A stretch of DNA of 64,000 nt from Rhododendron vialii (Eukaryota > Streptophyta > Magnoliopsida > Ericales > Ericaceae), in contig NC_080566.1 of NCBI RefSeq assembly GCF_030253575.1, positions 26,984,001-27,048,000 of the forward strand, written 5' to 3'. The translations under genes and the position numbers were made by a program. Below, one piece after another: positions 31,854-42,157 of the stretch. How positions within the stretch are numbered: the first letter of the stretch is position 1; every line of letters begins with the position of its first letter. The notes under the pieces are model-generated. The model did no database searches and had not been told where the DNA came from. It saw only the letters and a list, made by a program, of their open reading frames with translations.

Positions 31854-32250
31854 ATGGGTACCCCCGCCCCGCCCCTGCTCAATTTTTTTTTCATTGAGAA
31901 AATATGTTCTAGATTTTAAAATAAGTGAGCACAAACAATAAAAGTTTATGAAATAACTATTATAATTTAAACAAAATCTATTATCTAAAAGAAAAATGGA
32001 AGAAATAGTTAATATTTTATGTGGTATTTTAGTTGTAAGAGTAAAAATACAAGAATAAAATTAGGTTTTTATGCATAAAATAATTTCGGGGCGGGTACCC
32101 GAACAGGGTTACGCCAACCCGAACCCGACCGGGGTTCACCAATTCTCCCCCAACCCCCGAAAAATACAACAAAAACCCGCCCTGATCGGGGCGGGGCGGG
32201 GCGGGGCGGGTTAGGGGCGGGGCGGGTTGAATTGCCGTCCCTACTCTCTC
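31854..32250. repeat. GC-rich dispersed repeat with G-quadruplex-prone core
   Basis: It runs from 'gggtacccccgccccgcccc' to 'gggttgaattgccgtcccta', and both ends carry gggcgggg-type arrays. The type is common as a plant repeat ('agggacggcaattcaacccg' on the other strand). At 32188-32226 seven or more G-runs occur in 39 bases. Confidence 0.55.
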
Positions 32251-32331
32251 TGAATGTTCCAAAGCCATCGTATGCTCTCGAAGAGATGCGATCTTCTGGT
32301 CAGTTTCGTTTAGCTCGCCCCTTACTAAATG

Positions 32332-32470
32332 GGAGAATGGTGCTTCATACTGTACCTCAGAACTCACACTCTTGAGTAACCATGAGATACACACTTGGGA
32401 CAGATGGCAGAATGGTCCATCTTACTGTACCTCAGAACTCAGTCTTTAAGAACCATGAGATATGCACATG
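32332..32470 (+). repeat. two diverged copies of a 60-70-bp unit
   Basis: Both copies (about 32332-32394 and 32408-32469) contain ACTGTACCTCAGAACTCA and CCATGAGATA. Translated, both give a TVPQNS peptide in different frames, so this may be a duplicated exon relic. Confidence 0.5.
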
Positions 32471-32591
32471 GAATGGGTATATGAGATGATGGAACAAACT
32501 TAGTGTTGATGGGCTCTATTCCATTGCAAATACTCTTAAAAATTATTCAGATGAAAGCCTCTGGTGACAGTTAATGTGTTGTTTAGTGCAG

Positions 32592-32729
32592 GTTTGGGGA
32601 GTGGAAGGAGGTCCTTATGAATTCACGCCTGTAGCTGCTTCAAGTTTTAGTGACAGATTTTTGGTCCATGGAGAAAAAGATGGAGGTTTATTTGTTCTCC
32701 AAGAATCTTCACTTGCAATCATGAGATGA
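32592..32729 (+). CDS. possible terminal exon of an unidentified gene or gene remnant
   Basis: After a good acceptor (TTTAGTGCAG) there are 46 codons to a TGA, reading GPYEFTPVAASSFSDRF and KDGGLFVLQESSLAIMR. The composition looks like real protein. I do not recognise the family. The duplicated TVPQNS pieces just upstream may belong to it. No complete gene could be assembled. Confidence 0.35.
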   Translation, partial: VWGVEGGPYEFTPVAASSFSDRFLVHGEKDGGLFVLQESSLAIMR

Positions 32730-33211
32730 AAATACCACTTCATTTTAACCCTCCCCACTGTTTTTCTATCAGTTCACCTATTCGTTCGTCAGTGCTGCTA
32801 TGAATTGTTCGATTCAAATGACAAACATGGAGGGCGGGAGAATAAATGGGTTTCTCGGGTATGTATAAATGTTAGGTGATTTATATAATACTCTTGGTAT
32901 ATTTTTTTGTCCAAATATTTGTTGTAGATTAGCATACCTTGAGCTAAAGTGTGCATCAGCAAAGAGAATAGGATGTATAGTTTGATCTACAGTTAACCGC
33001 TAAATGAGTCCTGTTCAAAGAGAGATATTCTGTGCATACTAGGCTACTTGCTCATTGGCAAGGGTTTCGCCAGAATTTCATCTGATGTAGATGGATGATG
33101 AATATATTCGACAAGTTGCTTATGAAATCAGTCTTCTTTCCTAACAATATGAAAATATCCAGTACGGCAGGATGTTATCTGTTCATTTGTAAGCCAAGCA
33201 GTATATCTATA

Positions 33212-34480
33212 CTAGTGATTGCATGTGCCTAAAGGCACGACGCAACGCGTTGTGAATGCAACCAAAATGAATTATCATTTTTCCACCCCACCAATGAACC
33301 CAACTTTTTCGCCAGCAAATTATTGGTACCTAATGGCACGTCACCGTATAATCTAACCCAAATCTAAATCAACTACCCAGGCTAGGGGAATACCGTTGTT
33401 CTCTGTTCAATGTGTTTATTGGTAATAGTTCCCATTCCTTGCGCATCATTGATGTAGAAAATAAGTTACCATACTTTCATTATGTTAGCCATGTAGAGGT
33501 ACGAAAGAAAACTGTGTACTAACGAAAATCCAACACATCTACGACAAACCTCTTGCATTTCGAAACCCACTCTGGAACTTTGAATATTGATTGTTGTTTG
33601 TTTAGTTTTTAGTTCACTTTTTCTATAACTGATTCTTCTGTGATTTTGGCCTTCTTTGGTTGTCTATATTTGGTTACTTTTCGACCAACCTAACCTCGCA
33701 ATTCTTTTTTCGGTAAAGATACCATGCCATGATATATTTTGCTTAGCGGAGGGCTTAACTAATTGTAATTGACGGTCAAGACACAAGTTATGCATTGAAA
33801 CTCAAATCTTATTGTGAGGTTCATCTCTACCCCAATTTATTAGGAATTGCAGGTTATGGTTCATGATAGGGTCTCTATTGCCTAATCTAGCTGTCTTCTT
33901 CCTTTTCCTTGCGGTGTAGGCTAAGTATTTTTTACTCCTATTTTTGTATGCGTGGGGCTTGGGTGTGATTGCAATCTTGGTGAGTTTGGTTGTGAGAGAA
34001 CGTCGAGGGAGAAGTGTAATATCATTATTTTCATTTGTTTGGCATGTATGATGAAACATTTTTGACTTCTATTGCTTTGTGTTATTGACTGTTGGTTGTC
34101 ATAAGAAAGTTTCAGTAACAAATTTCAACATGCGTCCTAAGTAATTGGAAGGGTACTTGAGCTGTGTTTATTACTTTCATGGTCTGTGATTTCATGAGCT
34201 CATTGTTTAATAGAAGGTGACGACTAACTGTGAACATGGATTGATCAATTTGGTGTTGGAATGCTCCTTTTTCTCTCCTGGGTAGTTGATTTAGGCATGG
34301 GTTAGATCATACGGTGACGTGCCATTAGGTACAAATAATTTGCTTGCAGAAAAGTTGGGTTGAGGTCATTAGTTTAAACATGGGGTTAAGGTCTCCTAAA
34401 TATGTGTTGAATGAAATATTAACTGTGGAATAATATTTACGAAAACTTATCATAAAATACTAATGACTGGATTAGAGGAT
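33212..34480 (-). mobile_element. possible Helitron (3' end at 33212)
   Basis: Read on the minus strand, the sequence near 33212-33240 has the hairpin GTGCCTTTAGGCAC, then nine bases, then CTAG followed by T, as at Helitron 3' ends. Within the block an inverted repeat of about 85 bp links 33305-33395 and 34284-34370. The 5' TC end was not located, so the upper limit is a guess. Confidence 0.35.
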
Positions 34481-35456
34481 ATGGGTGGCTAAATGATTTG
34501 CCTGTCATTGCTAGTGAAGAACAATTTATTATGTACTTTTATTGAATTGAAAAAAAGGATTCACCTGATCAGTGGGCATGCTAAATAGGAAGAGAAAAAA
34601 CAGCTATGTAAGAAAAGAAGTTACGAAAATGCAAGCCCTATCTGAGAAATCAGATGCATAAACAAGGGGAAGATACAAAAGAGTTGGTCTGGGTTAGCGC
34701 TTATAATTGAGGATGTTCGAAGGTTATCCAGGAAGGGAATCATCCCTCCAGAGCCACACAACCTTTTTGGGGGGAGAATTTTCACTCTCTTGGATGTTTC
34801 CAACTTTCTAGTAATTTTACCCTTTCCTGAGATGTGCCATTATTGCTACCTATGAAAGTTTAATGTTTAACCCCATCTCTTTATCCCTTCCCATTGAAAC
34901 AAAAAGAAGGAAATACGGTTCCCTCTAGTTAGCAATAGCTTTTCCATTTATTTTACAGTCATTTACCATTTTGTAACCTATCCAAAAGGGAAATTTTTGA
35001 ACTTCGAATTATGATAAGAAAAGGTAGATTTATAGTGCTCATTTTGTAGAACATTTACGGAAGAGATAATTTATACATGTAGCACAACTGTTTTTGCTCA
35101 CTGTCTGTTTTAGGTTGAAAATATTCTTAGCGTCATTTGTTTACGATTGCTGTTTCTGTAGTATTTGCATGACTTTATGCTTGCTAAGGGCATCAAGGAG
35201 CACTAAACTTAGAACATTAACACTTCCACAACCATTTTGCATTTTTCACAGCATCCTGTCGCATTTAGAAAATCATAATTGGTTTCTTTGGCTGTATAAA
35301 GGAAGAACACAAATACGAAGAGTACACACAATTATCAAAATGACAGTACATGTATTTACATTGACCTCTATGCCAAATCATATGACCACATGATCCTTCA
35401 GTTAGTTACATTACAGGCCGTTGGCATGCACCCTTTAGAGGTCACTGCATGTTTAT
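34481..35456. other. intergenic; no gene recognised
   Basis: No motif-bearing frame. This is the downstream flank of the ABCG gene, whose stop codon is at 35457 on the opposite strand. Confidence 0.45.
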
Positions 35457-37394
35457 TCAGAGAAGGGCACCCTTAAGGCCCCTCTGAGAGCATCTACACC
35501 TAAGAATGACATAGGAAATGAACCTGTAAACCAAAATAAAGCACACCATAATAACAACATTCCTCCACCTGCTTTCCTCCCCGTACCCTTCCTCTCTAAG
35601 CATATCCTCACCGCTCACGGCACACGCCCCAAACATGAACTGTAAGCACTTCCCTGCACCGGAGAATTCATTTATCAAGAACCCTTCAAACGGGTACTTG
35701 AATAGCGACACATAATGCATGAAAATCCAGTAACTCGGCATCCCGTGCTTTGAAATGAAGTAGCCGGAGAACAAAAAGAACGAACCCATCACACCAGAGA
35801 TCACCGAGTTTCCGACGATGAAATTAGGCACAAGTGCACTGAAACACACCACGACTGAATTCGCCGTGTAGAGAATTAGCCAAATCAACAACAGAAAGTG
35901 AAGGAATGCCATGAAACTCCGGTTTAACCCAACAAGCCAATATAGTGGTACTGTGAATAAAACGGCCAATATGAGTAGAAAGGGCAAGTAAACTAGACCA
36001 TTGGCTATGGCATATGATGAGACTCTATAGCTTCCACTAGATGTCTCCTTCATCAGTATCTCCCTCTCTTGTAGGAAAATAGGTAGAGCTTCTATTGTAC
36101 TTGTTAACAAAAATGTTAATATGAACGCAAATAGGCCAACCCTTTCCTCTGCTCCAGATAAATCATCTTTTAGATCGTAGAAGATTGAACCCAATATGAG
36201 CCCTGCCATGAGCATTTGAAGCGTCCGACACGCGAACAGCTCCTTGGTTCGAGATATGTTTTTGGAAAACCTGTGAGTGAGAATTATGGTTTCTCCAAAT
36301 CTAGAATTTGCAAAACCACTAGGAAAATCAACTCCAATATCCATGGTTTCCTCATCTATCACTTTAGATTGCTGAAAGAGTTGTTGCAAAGTGCGCTTAC
36401 CACTTTTATACTCACCCTCATCATTTCTCTTCAGTTGTTGCGGTGTGGATGGTAATTGTATTTGCATTTCTTGCCACTGCAGTGATTTCTGCTGTTGAAT
36501 TGCTTCAATTGAGTCAATGGCAAACTCAACAATGTTGACATGGAGAGGGAGTTGTAAACCCATGAGTCTCAGCTGCAGGCCAAGCTGATCAACCGAGCCG
36601 TGATGCAAAACAGACCCATTAGCCATTAAAAGGATGGAATTGAACAATTTCACAATTCTGAACCCGGGTTGGTGGATGCTCAGGATTATGGTCCTACCCC
36701 TGGTTTCAGCCATGGTCTTGAGCATGTCAATGATCTGAAGAGCTGATGTGCTGTCAAGCCCTGAAGTGGGTTCATCAAGAATTAGCACTTTAGGGTCATG
36801 AATAACATCAACACCGATCGATACTCGCCGCCTTTCTCCACCGGATAACCCTCGGACTTTGTCATCACCGACACGTACTCCAGCTACATGATCTAGTCGG
36901 AGTTCTTGTATCAGTGAGCTGACTCTTGAACTCAACTGGGAATGAGGGAGCCTTAACCGGAGTTTCGCACTGAACATGAGGGTTTCCTGAACAGTGAGGA
37001 GTGGGAATAGGGTGTCCTTTTGGGTGACATAGCCGGATATTTTGTTGAACCTGGGTTTGTCGACCGGCTTTTGGTTGACGAAAATGGATGCGGTTTGCGG
37101 GGCGAGTTTTCCGGCAAGGATCTCGAGCAGTGACGACTTCCCCGCGCCGCTAGGGCCCACAATGGCAAGGATTTCCCATGGTTTGGCCCGGCAGTGGATG
37201 TCCTTCAGGACGTGCCGGACTCCGGGGTTACTTTTGTCATTAAGCTTTTGTGGTGGTTCTTGTGACTGCTCATCTTCTTGGTGGTGGTGGTGGTGTTGGA
37301 CTTTGGCAAAGAACTTAAAAGGGTGTTCTTTCTTTTCAGTGCAGATTGTGTAGTTGATGCCTATTGCTTCAATCTCACAACCATGTTTCTCCAT
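35457..37394 (-). CDS. ABCG5: ABC transporter G family member 5-like half transporter, 645 aa
   Basis: One intronless frame. The nucleotide-binding domain comes first: Walker A GPSGAGKS (80-87), signature LSGGERRR (183-190), Walker B VLILDE (203-208), H-loop His241. The membrane domain follows with about six helices from residue 395 on. This NBD-TMD order and length match plant WBC half transporters, which act as dimers in the plasma membrane and export lipid-like or hormone substrates. The start MEKHGCEIEAI, the AKPWEILAIVGPSGAGKSS block and the end YVILRCRCSQR match my memory of Arabidopsis ABCG5; the related ABCG1/10 group is the alternative. The start at 37394 was chosen over the upstream ATG at 37448 because the extra 18 residues are only translated (CT)n repeat. 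A His-rich patch (34-38) is unusual. All catalytic motifs are intact. Confidence 0.95.
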   Translation of the reverse strand: MEKHGCEIEAIGINYTICTEKKEHPFKFFAKVQHHHHHQEDEQSQEPPQKLNDKSNPGVRHVLKDIHCRAKPWEILAIVGPSGAGKSSLLEILAGKLAPQTASIFVNQKPVDKPRFNKISGYVTQKDTLFPLLTVQETLMFSAKLRLRLPHSQLSSRVSSLIQELRLDHVAGVRVGDDKVRGLSGGERRRVSIGVDVIHDPKVLILDEPTSGLDSTSALQIIDMLKTMAETRGRTIILSIHQPGFRIVKLFNSILLMANGSVLHHGSVDQLGLQLRLMGLQLPLHVNIVEFAIDSIEAIQQQKSLQWQEMQIQLPSTPQQLKRNDEGEYKSGKRTLQQLFQQSKVIDEETMDIGVDFPSGFANSRFGETIILTHRFSKNISRTKELFACRTLQMLMAGLILGSIFYDLKDDLSGAEERVGLFAFILTFLLTSTIEALPIFLQEREILMKETSSGSYRVSSYAIANGLVYLPFLLILAVLFTVPLYWLVGLNRSFMAFLHFLLLIWLILYTANSVVVCFSALVPNFIVGNSVISGVMGSFFLFSGYFISKHGMPSYWIFMHYVSLFKYPFEGFLINEFSGAGKCLQFMFGACAVSGEDMLREEGYGEESRWRNVVIMVCFILVYRFISYVILRCRCSQRGLKGALL

Positions 37395-37400
37395 TGAAGA

Positions 37401-37408
<8 letters not shown>

Positions 37409-37441
<33 letters not shown>
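37409..37441. repeat. CT/GA microsatellite in the ABCG5 leader
   Basis: A (CT)n run (GA on the sense strand) lies 15 bases before the start codon, most likely in the 5' UTR. GA/CT arrays next to plant start codons are common and can bind GAGA-type factors; a role here is not shown. Confidence 0.8.
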
Positions 37442-37445
<4 letters not shown>

Positions 37446-37753
37446 CAATTACTAATGCTCTCTTTCTCTGCCCATATGTTTGTGGTGTTAAGCTATACCA
37501 CTCCATAGTTCACGTGCAGCTGTTGTTGCCATCACTGTTATTTGCTGTGTCATGAAAATAGTATCAAATATGCATAGTTCACGTGGTATGGCATATATTT
37601 TGGTTTCTGTGAAGTAGTGTAACTTTTATATATAACAAAATGCAAGAAAAATTTCGAGAGATTTGAAATTTCATTTTATAAAATGATGTTTATATTCCAC
37701 ATGGCTAAGATACTACTCCTTCCATCCTGCAAATATATGGTCGAATACTTTAT

Positions 37754-37928
37754 TTTGGGTTGCCCCAGAAAAATAGTACTGTAGTACATTTTGTAAAGGG
37801 AAATAATTTTGCCACTTTCTTTTTTATTAACGTCACTCTTCTTTGGGTTGCCCCAGAAAAATAGTAGTAGTACATTTTGTAAAGGGAAATAATTTTGCCA
37901 CTCTCTTTTTTATTAACATCACTCTTCT
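37754..37928. repeat. tandem duplication, two 87-88-bp copies
   Basis: Copies start at 37754 and 37842, each TTTGGGTTGCCCCAG, and are nearly identical. The second half of each unit is homologous to half of the foldback element at 26484-26580, so the duplication involves transposon-derived sequence. Confidence 0.85.
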
Positions 37929-38429
37929 GCAAGTGTATTTTTAGTGCCTTTGTAAAGCTTCCAAAGATGGAATACAACAATCTCATTTTGCCTCACGTTT
38001 TCTCTTACTTTAAAACAAGTTTGGATTTCAAAGAAACCATCGGACGAAATTCAAAAGTTAACAAAGTACGATATACTACTAATTATGATTCCAAAAATAA
38101 TTGGCTTACACTTTCAGAGGGATGGTAGGGGGGTTTGTTCTTGCCAAGGGCAAAGATTGGTTTTTTTGTAATGGGGTTATTTGTGTACAGAAATGATTCG
38201 TGCGCAGCTCATTTGTGTAACAGTTTATTTTCTTAATGGACTATCAGTTGGACATTGTATGATTATGAACTTTTAATTCGTTTGATGTCATTCAAATACT
38301 TGTATTCATCTATCGTCTACAAGAAATATGTATTAAAAAATTTCCCCTAGCAGACAAAATGGTTAAAAAACCACGAGTTCCAAGTTATAAAGTATCATTT
38401 TTCTAAATACATACAAGAAACCTACACTC

Positions 38430-38530
38430 GCTTGATCTAAGGAGATAAAGAATGAGACCTTACGGTGGAAATCGAACCCACGATCTCACCCTGGTAAAAA
38501 AAACACCTTATCACTTGCGCTACCGTTTGT
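38430..38530 (-). mobile_element. tRNA-derived SINE head
   Basis: On the minus strand the A-box-like GGTAGCGCAAGTGATAAGG (38506-38524) and B box GGGTTCGATTTCC (about 38468-38480) stand at tRNA spacing with an enlarged loop of T residues. It is not a functional tRNA because the arms do not close. The body probably continues to about 38340. Confidence 0.6.
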
Positions 38531-39254
38531 TCTCAAATTATATATCGTTGTATGTGAAATGGCTAAATAATTATACTTCCATAATAACAGTACCAAAACC
38601 GTATAGTTATATACACAGCAAGTCAGCAATGTAGGAAATTGTGGTCCAGTGAGATCTTTAAGTTTGTGGCTGAAATCACTTTAGACCTTGGCCTAAGGCT
38701 TTTTTTGGTTTTATATATATCCTAATTCCTATGGTCGGTAAAGCTTTTCTTAGAATTATTACTCACCCTTTGGTTTCAAGGTAACGGCCAGAAATGAAAG
38801 GGTACTCCAAAACACCTCGGAAGTTGGAATTTAGAAGGACGAGGCTGATCTACAATTTGGGCTACAGAGCTATTTATACGATTTATTCATTTAAATTTTT
38901 GCATTTTTTGAAAAACAAAAAATGTAGAAAGCATGTTATGACATTTAGTTGCTTGCATTTTTTATAGAAAAAAAAAAATCACCTCACACAATGATGAAAA
39001 GTTGAGCCTATCTTAAAAAGTACTGTGGCAGGTATCAACAAAATAGTTTTTAACTAGAACTCGATTTGGAATTGCTCAATGATTTTGAGACAGGAAATAA
39101 TTTGGCACCCCATTTGTTTTAAATACTCTGCATGTTATAAAAACTCGTCGTTTGTATTCAAATCTACACAAATGAATTTTCATCAGAGAATATATTAAAA
39201 CAAAATCTTGGAGTGTATCAAAAACACAATTACATTTAAAAATATCAAGAGTAT

Positions 39255-39450
39255 TTGGACGAATAAGTCAATTGGTTTGTCTTTATTCAAAAAAAATTCA
39301 AATTTTATCATAATCTTTTATTTTTTCGATTTCTCTTGTTTAGACGAATCAAAAAGTCACAAAAATTTGACGTAAAACTAAGTAATGTGAAAAAAAAAAC
39401 TTGAATAAAAAAAAAAGGTCATCTTAACTTTTTTTATCCAAAACCAGCCG
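39255..39450. repeat. decayed copy of the foldback family at 1231
   Basis: Shares 'gacgaatcaaaaagtcac', 'ttgaataaa' and a 'tccaaaaccag' end block with the element at 1231-1572. One arm is partly deleted. Confidence 0.5.
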
Positions 39451-40999
39451 AAAGATAATATATCCATGTAAAGCAGGGGCGAATGGGTAAATAACAAGGG
39501 AGGGAATGAGGGATGGGATGGATCTTTTATGTGGATGAGAGCAAATGACAAGATTTTGTATGAGTGTTTTTATGTGGTGGAGGTTTGGTTTGGTTTTCCA
39601 TTGGGTTTCTCTCTCTTTGGCTGGACGTGACATATTATAGCAACCCGTGATCTACCCTATTTATCCTAGGGTCCAGAAAGGGGCTCCACTGCCCACTGGC
39701 TCCACCTTTGAAGAGCTCCTGGCCATCAATTTGGTATGTACCCCTACCCTACCCTACACAACACTCAAAAACACCACCTCAGCCCATAAACCAAACAGAA
39801 TTCCAAACTACAGCACTCAGACTCTTTTTGTTTTGAGATTTTGGATTTATACATAATGAGTGTAGAGAAAAATAAAATAATAATTACAAATATGAATAAT
39901 GATTGGAGAGAGATAAAGAGAAAAATTAAGATTTTTAAAAAAAATTGACAAGAAAAGGTTTCATTATCATTAAAATCATTATTAGAGTTTGAAATTTTTT
40001 TTAAAAAATAGTAGGGGTAATAAATAGAGAGAGATAGAGAGAAAAATGTTGTAAGTAAAGAAAATCTAGGAAAAATCTTTTGAAAAATTCTTTTTGAATT
40101 GTGAAGAGAACAAGACATAAAAATCCCTGTAGAAATGCAACAAGAGAGGTCCCACATTGAGATAGTCTCGAAGGGACCAAAACCCTTACTGCCGGTTTGT
40201 TGCGCAAAGAAGGAAAAAGGATAAAAGCCTTGGAGATAAGCTAATTTTGATCCGCTCTTATCCGATGTTTGGTTTCTCCCCTCGAACATCTAAATTGATC
40301 TCTATAACTTCTGATCTCCCCTTGAACATCTCCAAACCCTTCTCTCTTCTTTTTGTTTTTTTGGTAATGCTCCAAACCCTTCTTTAATTCTCATTACAAC
40401 GATTGTATAAGAACGAACAATTAAGTAAAAACTCACGCTATTTTATTATCCACTCATCCTCCACCAACTATCAAGCAAGCTCCTTACCTAATTCTTCATT
40501 CTTACCTAATTCTTTGCTATAGCACCTCTTATCCCCTTCTTATCTCCTAAAATTGTATCTACACGCCAAACAAGCCATTAGAGGTCGCCTCTCTCACATA
40601 CAATCAACTCTTATGATCCCAGTAAATATGGGGATAAAGCCCCGGCTTTAATCAAACTACCCATGGTGGGGCGATATTATAATTAGTTTATTAAAAATTA
40701 ATTGAGATGCGTGTAGCTTACTCAAAACTTTCGGTTAATAAAAAAAAGGTGCCCTTTCTGGATGCAATAAGAGAAACAAGCGGTCACTGGTGTGCACGTG
40801 CTCTCTCTCTCTCTCTTGTGTGTAAGCTGCCCGATTCACGAGGGAATGCCAGATCGAAGAGGCACCATTAGGATAAATGAAAGCCAGAAGATCATATTTC
40901 CCTTTGACAAAAAAATAAAATAAGAAGTCAGAAGATCAGGCTGATCAGCTGAGAACACTGGAAAGACTTGTGATCTTTTCTTGTCTCTGTTTTCCCTTC
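39451..40999. other. intergenic, AT-rich; no gene recognised
   Basis: Simple AGAGAGATA-rich repeats occur at 39890-40045. A TCCCACATTGAG block near 40150 resembles the start of TRIM LTRs, but no partner or target duplication was found. Confidence 0.45.
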
Positions 41000-41200
41000 T
41001 TTTTTTTTTGTAATACAGAGTGTCCCGGGGCAGTTTGCGCACATCTCAAATTAATCCCTACAGCCCCTCCTACAACCGTTTCACATACTTAAGCATGGGG
41101 TGAGGTGACCCCAAGAATTGTTGACAAGAAGAATCGAACCTGATACTATAGAATGAAGAAAACACCTAAGTCTCATGTCAATACCACTTGGTCAACTCTT
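41000..41200 (-). mobile_element. tRNA-derived SINE with poly(A) tail
   Basis: On the minus strand it reads an A box GTTGACCAAGTGGTATTGAC (about 41177-41196), a B box AGGTTCGATTC (41131-41141), a body with 'gtgcgcaaactgccccggga', and an A-run at 41000-41009. The order and length suit a plant SINE. Confidence 0.75.
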
Positions 41201-41242
41201 AGGGTTTGTCTCTGTTTTCTTTCTTTCTATATGGAGTAATAT

Positions 41243-41300
<58 letters not shown>

Positions 41301-41302
<2 letters not shown>

Positions 41303-41678
41303 GAGCGGTTCAATGGACAACTATTTAGACACCTAAAAAAACACCCCAAATCTCAATCACATAGTTCCTGATCAAAATTTTATAATCCGAACCGTTTAAT
41401 GTGTGCAGAATATGATTTTAAAGGTGTCCGCGAGAAATTAGCAAAAAAAAAAAGACCGGTAAGTGCTTGTTTTAAGCAGTTTTTAATTGAACCGTTTATT
41501 AAATCTAAGTTAAAAACTGCTCAGATCAAGCTATTTTCGTCTTTTTTTTTGCTGATTTCTCGCAGATACCTTTAAAATCACATTCTGATCACATCGAGCG
41601 GCTCGGATCATCAAAATTTGATCTGGAACTATGAGGTATTTTTTTAGGTGTCTAAATAATTGTCAATTGAACCGCCCT
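41301..41678. mobile_element. foldback MITE, group A, second copy in a TA microsatellite
   Basis: The left arm CGGAGCGGTTCAATGGACA pairs with the right end TTGAACCGCCC. Inner blocks (AGAAATTAGCAAAAAA, GACCGG, CGGCTCGGATCATCAAAAT) match the element at 10794-11171. An AT array precedes it (41247-41300); a TG array and then another AT array follow (41679-41748). Confidence 0.82.
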
Positions 41679-41685
41679 GTGTGTG

Positions 41686-41750
<65 letters not shown>

Positions 41751-41943
41751 AAAAATAGTTTAATATATATAAGTTATTCTTAAAATGAACAAATGACATG
41801 TATGATACTCTATTAAAATTTAATCGATAAACCTATAACAAATATGATCCGTAAATTTACTTCCGAAGTAAGTTTGCACGTAGTCAAGGGCGGGATAAAA
41901 TGTTTTAGCTCTTGGGTCAAAATATTACCTAGCTAGACATATA

Positions 41944-42157
41944 CTCCCTTCGTCCCTAAATAAGTGTTTGAAGCGCAAACTTAGGCCTTACAAAAAATGC
42001 ATATTTTTTGTTAAAAAATTTAATTTTTTTCACAATCTAATAGAACTTATTGCTGTCTATTCATTTGTGAAAAAATTTTAATTTTTTTAACGAAACAAAT
42101 GCATGTTTTTAAAGGCTTAGATTTACGCACTAGATATTTATTTAGGAACGGAGGGAG
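41944..42157. mobile_element. Stowaway MITE
   Basis: Ends CTCCCTTCGTCCC and GGAACGGAGGGAG are inverted. TA precedes, while CA follows (one base changed). Internally self-complementary, 214 bp. Confidence 0.85.

Noticed and set aside
38440-38530. Possible tRNA gene
   Set aside because: A and B boxes are present but the acceptor and anticodon arms do not form and the loop holds a T-run; better explained as a SINE head.
39765-40289. 174-codon minus-strand frame
   Set aside because: Low-complexity Phe/Leu/Ser-rich translation of AT-rich DNA with no motif. A TRIM-like TCCCACATTG block inside lacks a partner.
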